Source: Maccoyibacter intestinihominis
Lineage (GTDB): Bacteria > Bacillota > Clostridia > Lachnospirales > Lachnospiraceae
Reading direction: 5' to 3'
Assembly (NCBI RefSeq): GCF_040096355.1
Contig: NZ_JBBMEX010000006.1
Location: forward strand, 62,001 to 126,000
Length of the DNA: 64,000 nucleotides
Shown here: positions 1 to 8,854 of the stretch, in pieces
Position numbering within the stretch: position 1 is the first letter of the stretch
Layout of the letters: every line of letters starts with the position of its first letter
Notes under the pieces: generated by a model
Told to the model about the DNA's origin: nothing
The model's input: only the letters and a program-made list of their open reading frames with translations
Databases searched by the model: none
Translations under genes and position numbers: made by a program

Positions 1-1023
1 CGCCCGCAGATCACCTGTGGAACACATGCATTGGCATTGGCACTGATGTCAAATCTGCGTCCGGGAGATGAGTTGCTTTCACCGGTGGGAAAACCTTACG
101 ATACATTAGAAGAAGTCATCGGGATACGTCCATCGAAAGGCTCACTGGCAGAATACGGAATCTCTTACCGACAGGTGGATTTATTAGAGGATGGTAGCTT
201 TGACTTTGAAAATATCAAAAAAGCGATCAATGACAAGACAAAGTTAGTGACGATACAGCGTTCAAAGGGATATCAGACCAGACCGACACTTTCCGTAGAC
301 AGGATCGGGGAACTGATCGCTTTTGTCAAAAAAATAAAGCCGGATGTCATCTGTATGGTGGACAACTGTTACGGAGAATTTGTAGAAGAAAAAGAACCGA
401 TCGAGGTAGGGGCAGATATGATCGTCGGTTCTCTGATCAAAAATCCGGGCGGCGGACTTGCACCGATCGGCGGCTACATTGCCGGAAAGCGGGAGTGTGT
501 GGAAAATGCAGCTTACCGACTGACCTCTCCGGGACTTGGAAAAGAGGTAGGAGCTTCCTTAGGAGTCATCCAGTCCTTTTATCAGGGCTTGTTTCAGGCA
601 CCGGTGGTTACGGCAGGCGCATTAAAGGGAGCTATTTTTGCGGCAAATATCTATGAAAAACTCGGATTTAACGTAGTTCCGAATGGAAAGGAATCCAGAC
701 ATGATATCATTCAGGCAGTTACATTGAACTCGCCGGAGGCACTCTGTGCATTCTGCGAAGGAATCCAGACGGCGGCACCGGTCGATTCCTATGTTACACC
801 GGAACCGTGGGATATGCCGGGCTATGATGCACAGGTCATTATGGCAGCAGGAGCTTTTGTGCAGGGATCTTCCATTGAACTGAGTGCCGACGGACCGCTA
901 AAACCACCTTATGCAGTCTACTTCCAGGGAGGACTGACCTGGTACCATGCAAAACTTGGAATTCTTTGGTCTTTACAAAAACTTTATGAACGAAACCTTG
1001 TAGACAAGAGCAGGATGTGCTAA
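1..1023 (+). CDS. Methionine gamma-lyase family protein (aluminum resistance/YnbB type), 5'-truncated
   Basis: Open from the first base of the window, so the N-terminus lies upstream; 340 residues are visible, ending at TAA 1021-1023. It is a fold-type I PLP enzyme of the Cys/Met-metabolism superfamily. The aspartate region (CMVDNCYGEF) and the PLP-lysine motif GSLIKNPGGG are both present, as is the family's C-terminal stretch ending EPWDMPGYDAQ...GLTWYHAKLGI. The family is annotated as methionine gamma-lyase or aluminum-resistance protein, but the physiological substrate is not established. In related Clostridia it often follows mutL-miaA and precedes radC, as it does here. The reading frame runs upstream of the internal TTG at 31, so that codon is not the start. 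Confidence 0.88.
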   Translation, partial: RPQITCGTHALALALMSNLRPGDELLSPVGKPYDTLEEVIGIRPSKGSLAEYGISYRQVDLLEDGSFDFENIKKAINDKTKLVTIQRSKGYQTRPTLSVDRIGELIAFVKKIKPDVICMVDNCYGEFVEEKEPIEVGADMIVGSLIKNPGGGLAPIGGYIAGKRECVENAAYRLTSPGLGKEVGASLGVIQSFYQGLFQAPVVTAGALKGAIFAANIYEKLGFNVVPNGKESRHDIIQAVTLNSPEALCAFCEGIQTAAPVDSYVTPEPWDMPGYDAQVIMAAGAFVQGSSIELSADGPLKPPYAVYFQGGLTWYHAKLGILWSLQKLYERNLVDKSRMC

Positions 1024-1094
1024 TATATTCTGTGTGTAATTTTTACGGAGGAAGTTTACATAAATTGCCACGTTGAGAGAGCGGAAAGGAATTT

Positions 1095-1784
1095 ATGACA
1101 AAACATGAGACTGTAAAAGAATTGCCGGATACGGAACAACCATATGAGAAATGTTACACGCGGGGAGCGGAATATCTCTCCGATGCGGAACTGCTTGCCG
1201 TTATCCTAAGAACCGGGACAAATGGTATAAGATCCATAGAACTTGCTCAGAATATTTTAAAGATCCATGATAAGGGGCTTTTAGGACTGTATGACCTGAG
1301 TAAAGAGGAACTGTTACAGATACCGGGGATCGGAAAGGTCAAAGCGATACAGTTAAAATGTATTGCAGAACTGAGCAAGCGGATCAGCCGTCTTTCCTTA
1401 CGGGAGGGGGTAACATTAGAATGTGCGGAGTCCGTAGCGAACTACTATATGGAACAGCTCCGACATGAGACGAAAGAGGTTTTGTTAGTCAGTCTTTTTA
1501 CCGGAAAGGGGAGACTGATCACAGAACAGGTGGTTTCCGTTGGAAGCATCAACAGTTCCGTTGTTTCGCCAAGAGAGATTTTTTATACGGCAATCATTCA
1601 TAATGCAGCATATCTGATATTGCTGCACAACCACCCAAGTGGTGATCCGACGCCAAGTGAACAGGATTTCAAGGTCACAGAGCATTTAAAGATCTGTGGC
1701 AAGTATATGGACATCCAGCTTGCGGATCACATCATTATTGGAGACAATCAATATTACAGCTTTCGAGAAAACGGACGATTATAA
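1095..1784 (+). CDS. radC: RadC family JAB-domain protein
   Basis: 229 aa, normal for RadC. The N-terminal part has a UPF0758 region with a helix-hairpin-helix-like segment (IPGIGKVKAIQLK, about residues 75-95). The C-terminal MPN+/JAMM domain has the metal-binding pattern HNHPSGDPTPSEQD (His, His and a downstream Asp). RadC proteins were once called DNA-repair proteins; the biochemical role remains unclear. AAAGGAA precedes the ATG. mreB follows after only 19 nt, and the radC-mreB linkage is common in Firmicutes, so the gene probably belongs to the morphogenesis transcript. Confidence 0.93.
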   Translation: MTKHETVKELPDTEQPYEKCYTRGAEYLSDAELLAVILRTGTNGIRSIELAQNILKIHDKGLLGLYDLSKEELLQIPGIGKVKAIQLKCIAELSKRISRLSLREGVTLECAESVANYYMEQLRHETKEVLLVSLFTGKGRLITEQVVSVGSINSSVVSPREIFYTAIIHNAAYLILLHNHPSGDPTPSEQDFKVTEHLKICGKYMDIQLADHIIIGDNQYYSFRENGRL

Positions 1785-1803
1785 GTCAAAAGGGAGAAAT
1801 ACA

Positions 1804-2817
1804 ATGAGCAATACATTCGGAATTGATTTAGGCACCTGCAATGTCAAGGTTTTTTGCAAGGCAACAGGAAAGGTCCTGAACGAAAAAAATACTATCGCGA
1901 TTGTGAACAAAAATCAGATGTATGCATATGGAGATCAGGCATATGCCATGTATGAAAAAGCACCGGAGAACATCAATGTAACATTTCCGGTAATCAATGG
2001 TGTTATCGCAGACTATGCAAACATGCAGACGATGATTTTTGAATTTTTAGAAAAATATTCCAAGGGAAAGGTGCGTGGAGCAGAGTTTGTCGTTGCCGTA
2101 CCAACTGATATTACAGAGGTCGAGAAAAAGGCATTTTTTGACATCTTTGCAAAGAGCAAGGTAAAACCAAAAGGCGTGCTTCTCTGTGAGAAACCACTTG
2201 CAGATGCCGTTGGATTGGGAATTGATGTCAACGAGCCGACCGGTGTCATGGTTGTGGATATCGGAGCAGATACAACAGAGATTTCCGTCATGTCATTAGG
2301 CGGACTGGTACTGAGCGACCTGCTTCATTTTGGAGGAAACCGGATTGATGAATCCATTATTTCCCATCTGAAACGTACCTACAGTCTGGTGATCGGACAA
2401 AAGACAGCAATGACCTTAAAAGAGAAGTTAGGCTATGGCGTACCGGGTGCAGAAGACAGCATGGTGATCGTCGGAAGAGACTTAGTCAGCGGACTTCCGG
2501 TGGAGAGAGAGATTTCAACCGAGATTGTCTACGAGGCGATCAAAGATAACCTGAACTCTATCTGCAACTCCATTAAGATGATCTTAGAAAAGACGCCGCC
2601 GGAGCTTGCAAAAGATATTATCCATTCCGGAATTTATATTACGGGTGGAAGCTCTAAAATACATAGACTTGATGAACTGTTTACGGAAATCACCGGAATC
2701 AAGGTCAACTGTGCCGAAAATCCGGAGGAGACGGTAGTTCAGGGTCTGAATAAAATTGTTTCAGATGAAAAATATAAACGTCTGACCTTTACAATGAAAA
2801 CAAAGATTTATAAATAG
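1804..2817 (+). CDS. mreB: Rod shape-determining protein MreB
   Basis: 337 aa actin-like ATPase that forms membrane-associated filaments guiding the elongation machinery. The phosphate-1 motif GIDLGTCNVKV starts at residue 5, the phosphate-2 motif VVDIGADTTEISV lies near residue 158, and the adenosine motif ITGGSSKIHRLDEL is near the C-terminus. An upstream in-frame ATG at 1696 lies inside radC and has no ribosome site, whereas AAAGGGAGA precedes ATG 1804 at good spacing, so 1804 is chosen. It opens the mreB-mreC-mreD-PBP2 series. Sequence is divergent enough that it could be an Mbl or MreBH-type paralogue, but the context favours MreB. Confidence 0.93.
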   Translation: MSNTFGIDLGTCNVKVFCKATGKVLNEKNTIAIVNKNQMYAYGDQAYAMYEKAPENINVTFPVINGVIADYANMQTMIFEFLEKYSKGKVRGAEFVVAVPTDITEVEKKAFFDIFAKSKVKPKGVLLCEKPLADAVGLGIDVNEPTGVMVVDIGADTTEISVMSLGGLVLSDLLHFGGNRIDESIISHLKRTYSLVIGQKTAMTLKEKLGYGVPGAEDSMVIVGRDLVSGLPVEREISTEIVYEAIKDNLNSICNSIKMILEKTPPELAKDIIHSGIYITGGSSKIHRLDELFTEITGIKVNCAENPEETVVQGLNKIVSDEKYKRLTFTMKTKIYK

Positions 2818-2825
2818 AGGCATTT

Positions 2826-3701
2826 ATGAAGCGTAAAAAGAACAAAAATTCTTTTCCTGCAAGATATCTGCTGTTAGTCCTTTGCGGAATCTGCCTGATC
2901 GTCATGTTTTTAGCATATTCCGTGGGCGGTACTTCCGGCGGACCGTTAAATTCCGTGGCAAGTTATATTTTTGTTCCAATGCAGAAGGGAATCAATTCGG
3001 TAGGTACATTTTTTTCGAATAAATCTGACCGTTTTCAGACCTTAGAATCTGTGATGGACGAGAATACAAAGCTGAAAGAGCAGGTAGAAAAGCTGTCCAC
3101 AGAGTTAAATACCGTCAAGTTAGAGCAGTACGAGTTAGAAGATTTGCGGGAATTGTATAAACTGGATCAAAAATATCCAAATTATAAAAAAGTTGCGGCA
3201 AATGTCATCGGAAAAGACAGTGGCAACTGGTTTAACGTCTTTTTGATCGACAAGGGAAAAAAAGACGGAATTGAAAAAGATATGAACGTTATGGCAGGAA
3301 ACGGTTTAGTCGGAATTGTCATAGATGTAGGACCGCATTATGCAAAGGTGCGTTCGATTATTGACGATACCAGCAAAGTCAGCGGAATGGTGTTATCGAC
3401 TTCCGGTAACTGTATTGTAAACGGTGATCTGCAGGCGATGAATGACAACTGTGAGATTACCTTTAAGAATCTGAAGGATGCAGATGACAAGGTGAAAAAA
3501 GGTGACCAGGTGGTAACTTCTTATGTCAGTGATAAGTTCTTACAGGGAATCTTGATCGGTTATGTAAGTGAGACCGAAATGGATTCTAACAATATCACCA
3601 AATCAGGAACGATTACTCCGGCAGCCGATTTTGAACATTTGCGTGAGGTGCTCGTCATCTTAGATAAGAAGACGGACGCAACTTCAGATACGGAGAAATA
3701 A
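2826..3701 (+). CDS. mreC: Rod shape-determining protein MreC
   Basis: 291 aa. A single membrane anchor lies near residues 13-32 (LLLVLCGICLIVMFLAYSVG). A coiled coil follows (about 70-110, heptad-like EN.KL.EQVEKL), then the two beta-domains typical of MreC, with the hallmark stretch GLVGIVIDVGPHYAKVRSI near residue 160. MreC is the extracytoplasmic scaffold that connects MreB filaments with MreD, RodA and PBP2. It starts 8 nt after mreB and ends 2 nt before mreD. Confidence 0.95.
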   Translation: MKRKKNKNSFPARYLLLVLCGICLIVMFLAYSVGGTSGGPLNSVASYIFVPMQKGINSVGTFFSNKSDRFQTLESVMDENTKLKEQVEKLSTELNTVKLEQYELEDLRELYKLDQKYPNYKKVAANVIGKDSGNWFNVFLIDKGKKDGIEKDMNVMAGNGLVGIVIDVGPHYAKVRSIIDDTSKVSGMVLSTSGNCIVNGDLQAMNDNCEITFKNLKDADDKVKKGDQVVTSYVSDKFLQGILIGYVSETEMDSNNITKSGTITPAADFEHLREVLVILDKKTDATSDTEK

Positions 3702-3703
3702 GG

Positions 3704-4222
3704 ATGAGAAGAAAAATTTCAGTCATACTGATCGTAGTTATATGTTTTCTGCTGCAAAGTACACTGTTTTCAGCATTGTCCTTTGCATCAATATCACCCA
3801 ATCTTCTGATCGTAGTGGTTTCTTCCTTTGGTTTTATGCGTGGAAGAAAAGAGGGAATGTGGATCGGACTTTTTTGCGGAGTATTAATGGATATCTTCTT
3901 TGGGGAGATTCCGGGATTTTATACTCTGCTATATCTGTTGATCGGGTATGTGAACGGAATGTTTCGGAAAGTTTTTTATCCGGATGATATCAAGCTTCCG
4001 ATGATCCTGATTTTAGGAAGTGACTTCGTATTGAATTTAGCAATTTATCTGCTTCGTTTCCTTCCAAGAAAAAAGATCCATTTCGGGTACTATCTGTTCC
4101 ATATCATGATACCGGAGATGGTCTATACTTTAGTAATTACAATCGCACTTTATTTTATAATACTGAAGATCAACAGACACCTCGAAACAATTGAAAAAAG
4201 GAGTGCAGCAAAATTTGTTTGA
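3704..4222 (+). CDS. mreD: Rod shape-determining protein MreD
   Basis: 172 aa polytopic membrane protein with about five hydrophobic segments, starting with ISVILIVVICFLLQSTLFS. The motif YTLLYLLIGYVNGMFRKVFYPDD matches the MreD family. It is a membrane partner of MreC in the elongasome. AATAAGG precedes the ATG, 2 nt after the mreC stop. Its 3' end overlaps the start of the PBP2 gene by 8 nt, suggesting translational coupling. Confidence 0.93.
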   Translation: MRRKISVILIVVICFLLQSTLFSALSFASISPNLLIVVVSSFGFMRGRKEGMWIGLFCGVLMDIFFGEIPGFYTLLYLLIGYVNGMFRKVFYPDDIKLPMILILGSDFVLNLAIYLLRFLPRKKIHFGYYLFHIMIPEMVYTLVITIALYFIILKINRHLETIEKRSAAKFV

Positions 4223-7061
4223 TAAGATAAAAGAAGTCTTTGCAAATATATTAAAATCCAGAATTTTAGTATTGACGATCATCATGTGCATTTTGTCATT
4301 CCTGTTGCTTTGGCGGGTGTTTAACCTGCAGATTATCAATGGTCAGGAGTATTTAGACAATTATACCTTAAAAATTGAAAAAACGAGGGATTTAGCAAGC
4401 ACACGAGGCAATATCTATGACAAAAACGGAAAACTCTTAGCATACAATGAACTTGCTTATGCCATTACTTTAGAGGATAACGGAGTCTACAACTCCAGAG
4501 CGGAACGAAATAAGGCACTGAACAAGGAACTCTATCGTCTGTTAAAAGTTTTAGATAAGAATAAAGACCAGATCAGGAATGATTTTTACATCAGTTATTC
4601 CGAACGGGATGGCTATCAGTATACGGTTTCCGGTACGACATTAAAACGATTTCTTGCTGACATTTACGACCACAAATCGACAGATGATCTCAAGTATAAT
4701 AAGACCTTAGGATACAACGAAGCCGAGGCAACGCCGGAACAGGTCATGGAGTATCTGTCCTCTGATAAGCGTTATGGTATTTCAGACAAGTACAGTGCTT
4801 ATAACCGTTACCGGATCCTAGTCCTGCGCTATGCCATTGCACAGAACAGCTATCAGAAATTTGTCCTTACGGTCTTAGCAACCGGTGTCAGTGACGAGAC
4901 GGTAGCATGGGTCAGTGAGAATTCCGATACCCTGCAGGGAATGTCTGTCAATGAAGAGACTGTCCGTAAATATAATGATAGTAAATATTTTGCACATATC
5001 ATTGGCTATACCGGACAGATTTCCGTAGATGAATATAAGGAACTGTCGAAAAAAGATAAATCCTATTCCCTTACCGATGTGGTGGGAAAATCAGGAATTG
5101 AGCAGGTCATGGACAAAGAACTGCAAGGCGAAAAGGGCTATGAAAAGATCAGCGTAGACAACCTTGGAAAAGTGGTAGATGTAATTAAACGCAAAGAACC
5201 GACGGCGGGAAATGATGTCTATTTGTCCATTGATGCGGATTTAACGAAAGCGGTTTATGATCTGTTAGAGCAGGAGATCGCAGGAATCGTATACTCGAAG
5301 ATTGAAAATATCAAAGAGTACCATTCCACCGGTTCGGCATCCGATATCAAGATTCCGATCGATGATGTATATTTTGCATTTATCAATAACGGAATGATCG
5401 ACACTTCGCATTTTACGGAGGATGATGCAAGCGATACAGAGCGTACCGTATACAGTGCATATACCTCAAAGGAAAGCTCAGTACTTTCAAGAATGGACAG
5501 TCTGCTTTCCGGCAGTGCCAATACACCGTTTGGCGAACTCGGCGAGGAAGATCAGGATTATATCACAGAGCTGATCAAACGCCTGAAATCCAATGGCGTA
5601 CTCGACAACAGTGCGATTGATACATCAGATGGAACTTATGTAAACTGGAAAGAGGGAAAGATTTCCTTGAATGAATATCTGAATTATGCAATTTCTAAAA
5701 GCTGGATCGATATCAGTAAATTTACCGTAGAAGAAAAATATTCAGATTCCGAAGAAATTTTCCAGTCGCTTACTGCTTATATCTTAGACGACTTAAAAGA
5801 GGATTATAATTTCAGTAAAATTGTCTATAAGTACATGATCCGCCAGAATATGATCAGTGGCACACAGCTTTGCCTGATCCTCTATGATCAGGGCGTACTT
5901 GAAAAGGACGAGGCACAGATTGCGGCGTTAAGCAACGGTTCTGCGAGTGCATACAATTTTGTCAGAGAGAAGATCAAGAGTCTTGAGATCACTCCGGCGC
6001 AGCTTGCATTAGACCCATGCTCCGGTTCCTGTGTTGTTACAAATGTTAAGACAGGAGAATTGTTAGCACTGGTTTCCTATCCGGGCTATGACAATAACCG
6101 TTTGGCAAATTCCGTAGACAGTGAGTATTACAGCTCGTTAAGCAATAATCTGTCCCTGCCGCTTTATAATCATGCAACACAGCAAAAGACGGCACCTGGT
6201 TCTACCTTTAAAATGGTCAGTGCGGTTGCAGGTCTGACGGAAGGAGTTATTTCCATTGGGGAGCATATTACGGATAAAGGACAGTTTGACCGTTTTGCAA
6301 ACGGACCAAAATGTTGGATCTATCCAAGTTCCCATGGAAGCATCAATGTATCAGAAGCGATCCGGGATTCATGTAACTATTATTTTTCCGAGGTTGGTTA
6401 CCGCTTAAGTTTACAGGGCGGCACCTATAACGAAGAAAAAGGTTTAGAAAAGATTAAAGAATATGCATCGCTGTTTGGATTAGATTCCAATACCGGAATC
6501 GAGATACCGGAGAGCAAACCGGAGATCGCAACCGAATATCCGGTTACGGCAGCATTTGGACAGAGTAATCATAACTTTACAACGTCAGAACTGGCCCGTT
6601 ATGTAACAACGGTTGCAAATTCGGGAACACTTTATAAAGAAACACTGTTGAAAAAGGTCTGTGACCCGGATGGAAAGACGATCAAAGAGTATGGACCTAC
6701 CGTAGAAAACCAGTTGAGTGAAGTTTCCGGTTCTACATGGGATGCTGTTCATTCCGGTATGAGAATGGTGATTTCCACACTGGATGCATTTAACGGAATG
6801 GGCGTAGAGGTAGCCGGAAAGACCGGTACTGCCCAGCAGGTACAGACACGTCCAAACCATGCGTTGTTTGTAGGATATGCACCATATGCAGATCCGGAGG
6901 TATCCATTGCAACGCGTATTGCGTATGGTTATACTTCCCATAATGCAGCAGATGTTTCAGCACAGATTTTGAAATACTATTTCAAACTTGCAAGCGAAGA
7001 AGAGCTGTTAGACGGAACCGCAGAAGATGTGGGAAACTCTGCAAACGCCGTTACCGATTAA
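4215..7061 (+). CDS. mrdA: Penicillin-binding protein 2 (class B transpeptidase) with large insertion
   Basis: 948 aa elongasome transpeptidase. It has one N-terminal membrane segment (ILVLTIIMCILSFLLLW), a PBP dimerisation domain and a transpeptidase domain. The active-site motifs are all present: STFK with the nucleophilic Ser near residue 663, SCN (RDSCNYYF), and KTGT (AGKTGTAQQ). The serine is far later than the usual ~310-330, because about 240 residues (roughly residues 365-610) are inserted between the SIDADLTKAVYDLL helix and the transpeptidase core. Start: TTG 4215 is 11 nt after GGAG 4200-4203; TTG 4191 has that GGAG downstream of it and is unlikely. The gene overlaps mreD by 8 nt. 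Confidence 0.92.
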   Translation: MFDKIKEVFANILKSRILVLTIIMCILSFLLLWRVFNLQIINGQEYLDNYTLKIEKTRDLASTRGNIYDKNGKLLAYNELAYAITLEDNGVYNSRAERNKALNKELYRLLKVLDKNKDQIRNDFYISYSERDGYQYTVSGTTLKRFLADIYDHKSTDDLKYNKTLGYNEAEATPEQVMEYLSSDKRYGISDKYSAYNRYRILVLRYAIAQNSYQKFVLTVLATGVSDETVAWVSENSDTLQGMSVNEETVRKYNDSKYFAHIIGYTGQISVDEYKELSKKDKSYSLTDVVGKSGIEQVMDKELQGEKGYEKISVDNLGKVVDVIKRKEPTAGNDVYLSIDADLTKAVYDLLEQEIAGIVYSKIENIKEYHSTGSASDIKIPIDDVYFAFINNGMIDTSHFTEDDASDTERTVYSAYTSKESSVLSRMDSLLSGSANTPFGELGEEDQDYITELIKRLKSNGVLDNSAIDTSDGTYVNWKEGKISLNEYLNYAISKSWIDISKFTVEEKYSDSEEIFQSLTAYILDDLKEDYNFSKIVYKYMIRQNMISGTQLCLILYDQGVLEKDEAQIAALSNGSASAYNFVREKIKSLEITPAQLALDPCSGSCVVTNVKTGELLALVSYPGYDNNRLANSVDSEYYSSLSNNLSLPLYNHATQQKTAPGSTFKMVSAVAGLTEGVISIGEHITDKGQFDRFANGPKCWIYPSSHGSINVSEAIRDSCNYYFSEVGYRLSLQGGTYNEEKGLEKIKEYASLFGLDSNTGIEIPESKPEIATEYPVTAAFGQSNHNFTTSELARYVTTVANSGTLYKETLLKKVCDPDGKTIKEYGPTVENQLSEVSGSTWDAVHSGMRMVISTLDAFNGMGVEVAGKTGTAQQVQTRPNHALFVGYAPYADPEVSIATRIAYGYTSHNAADVSAQILKYYFKLASEEELLDGTAEDVGNSANAVTD

Positions 7062-7080
7062 CAGTATGAGGAGGGATTGC

Positions 7081-7761
7081 ATGGAACAACAGGTGATCTT
7101 AAAAAGTAACCGTTATGGCATCAATCTGATTCTCAATGAGAATCTGCCCTTTGAAGAGTTACTGGATGCAATTATTTTAAAGTTTCATGAGTCAGATAAG
7201 TTTTTTAAAAATGCCAGTATCGCGATCACTTTTTCCGGCAGACACCTGTCTACGGAAGAGGAGATACGTATCATAGATGCCATCACGGAACAGACGAGTA
7301 TCCATATTATCTGTGTGTTAGACAGTGATGAACAAAAAGAACTGGATACGCAAGCACAGATTGAAGAATTTTTAAGGCGTCAGGAGGAAAGCACCGGACA
7401 GTTTTATAAAGGGACACTTCGTTCCGGACAGGTCTTAGAGTGTGAATCCAGTGTCGTGATCGTCGGAGATGTGAATCCGGGGGCAAAGATCGTAGCAAGG
7501 GGAAACATTGTGGTCTTAGGAAGTTTAGACGGCAATGCCTATGCCGGAGCAGCTGGAAATTCGGAATCATTTGTGGCAGCGCTGCATATGAATCCGATTC
7601 AGATAAAAATTGCCGATGTCATTGGCAGAAGCGAAGATAAGAGTCCGTTAGAGAGATTACGCGGACGGAAAAAACAGTTAGAACCTCAGGTAGCATACAT
7701 AAAAGAGGAAGCCATTTGTATTGATGTCATGAAGAATGGAATGTTTGAAAACTTTTATTAA
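7081..7761 (+). CDS. minC: Septum site-determining protein MinC
   Basis: 226 aa inhibitor of FtsZ ring assembly away from midcell. The C-terminal beta-helix domain has the characteristic RSGQVLECESSVVIVGDVNPGAKIVARGNIVVLG pattern (positions about 120-160; only key parts cited). ATG 7081 follows GAGGAGGG and is preferred to the in-frame start at 7027, which lies inside mrdA. It is directly followed by minD and minE, giving a complete Min system in one operon with the elongation genes. Confidence 0.94.
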   Translation: MEQQVILKSNRYGINLILNENLPFEELLDAIILKFHESDKFFKNASIAITFSGRHLSTEEEIRIIDAITEQTSIHIICVLDSDEQKELDTQAQIEEFLRRQEESTGQFYKGTLRSGQVLECESSVVIVGDVNPGAKIVARGNIVVLGSLDGNAYAGAAGNSESFVAALHMNPIQIKIADVIGRSEDKSPLERLRGRKKQLEPQVAYIKEEAICIDVMKNGMFENFY

Positions 7762-7773
7762 GCGGAGGTTATA

Positions 7774-8562
7774 ATGGGTGAAGTAATCGTAATAACATCA
7801 GGAAAAGGCGGTGTGGGCAAGACAACAACGACTGCTAACATCGGAACAGGTTTGGCACAGATGGATAAAAAGGTCATATTGATCGATACGGACATTGGTC
7901 TTAGGAACTTAGATGTTGTTATGGGATTGGAAAACAGGATCGTCTATAATCTGGTAGATGTGATCGAAGGAAACTGTCGTTTAAAGCAGGCAGTCATCAG
8001 GGATCGGAAATATCCGAACCTCTATCTGATACCTTCAGCACAGACGAAGGACAAGACAGCCGTCAATCCGGAACAGATGAAAAAACTCACCGAAGAACTG
8101 AAAGATGAATTTGATTACATATTGCTGGACTGCCCCGCAGGAATTGAGCAGGGATTTTTAAATGCGATCGCGGGTGCGACAAGAGCAATAGTAGTGACTA
8201 CTCCGGAAGTCTCAGCAATCCGGGATGCAGACCGTGTGGTCGGACTTTTAGAAGCAGCCGAGATGGAACAGATCGAACTGGTGGTAAACCGTATCAGGAT
8301 CGATATGGTCAAACGGGGCGACATGATGTCGTTAGAAGATGTCTGTGAAGTATTAGCGATCGAGCTTCTAGGAGCAGTGCCGGACGATGAAGCCATTGTT
8401 GTTTCTACAAACCGGGGCGAACCGTTAGTTGGAAGCAGTGCAATGGCAGGTATCGCATACAGTAATATATGCAAAAGAATTTTAGGATATGACGTGCCTC
8501 TTATGACTTTTGAAAATAAAACAGGATTTTTTTCAAAAGTATCAGGTTTATTTAGAAGATAG
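7774..8562 (+). CDS. minD: Septum site-determining ATPase MinD
   Basis: 262 aa ParA/MinD-type ATPase. The deviant Walker A motif SGKGGVGKTT is at residues 9-18, switch I is DTDIGLRNLD, and Walker B is DYILLDCPAG. The C-terminal end (SKVSGLFRR) is the short amphipathic membrane-targeting helix of MinD. It recruits MinC and is displaced by MinE. GCGGAGG precedes the ATG, 12 nt after minC; minE follows after 9 nt. Confidence 0.96.
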   Translation: MGEVIVITSGKGGVGKTTTTANIGTGLAQMDKKVILIDTDIGLRNLDVVMGLENRIVYNLVDVIEGNCRLKQAVIRDRKYPNLYLIPSAQTKDKTAVNPEQMKKLTEELKDEFDYILLDCPAGIEQGFLNAIAGATRAIVVTTPEVSAIRDADRVVGLLEAAEMEQIELVVNRIRIDMVKRGDMMSLEDVCEVLAIELLGAVPDDEAIVVSTNRGEPLVGSSAMAGIAYSNICKRILGYDVPLMTFENKTGFFSKVSGLFRR

Positions 8563-8571
8563 GAGGCAGGC

Positions 8572-8847
8572 ATGGGAATCTGGGATTTATGGAACAGGAA
8601 GAGTTCCAAAGATTTTGCGAAGGACAGGTTAAAGCTGTTGTTAGTCTCTGACCGGGCAGGCTGTTCTTCAGAAGTAATGGAACTGATGAAAAACGATATT
8701 ATCTCTGTGATATCAAAATACATGGAGATTGATGAAGAGGAACTGGATATACAGATTACAAAGACGGAGTCGGAGGACCATCGGGGAATGATCCCTGTCA
8801 TGGTGGCAAATATTCCAATCCGTGATATCAAGCATAAAGGAAATTAA
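8572..8847 (+). CDS. minE: Cell division topological specificity factor MinE
   Basis: 91 aa, normal for MinE. The N-terminal amphipathic region (WDLWNRKSSKDFAKDRLKLLLVSDR) is the MinD-activating segment, and the C-terminal half is the topological specificity domain. An oscillating MinCDE system, rather than MinJ/DivIVA alone, is typical of many Clostridia. A strong AGGAGG precedes the ATG and the gene ends 7 nt before rodA. Confidence 0.93.
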   Translation: MGIWDLWNRKSSKDFAKDRLKLLLVSDRAGCSSEVMELMKNDIISVISKYMEIDEEELDIQITKTESEDHRGMIPVMVANIPIRDIKHKGN

Positions 8848-8854
8848 AGGCGTT

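Noticed and set aside
4191..4214. Longer PBP2 start at TTG 4191
   Set aside because: The only good ribosome site (GGAG 4200-4203) lies downstream of it and points to TTG 4215.
8115..8831. 238-aa open frame antisense to minD/minE
   Set aside because: It lies entirely opposite clear minD and minE coding sequence, has low-complexity Ser/Ile-rich content, and no ribosome site.
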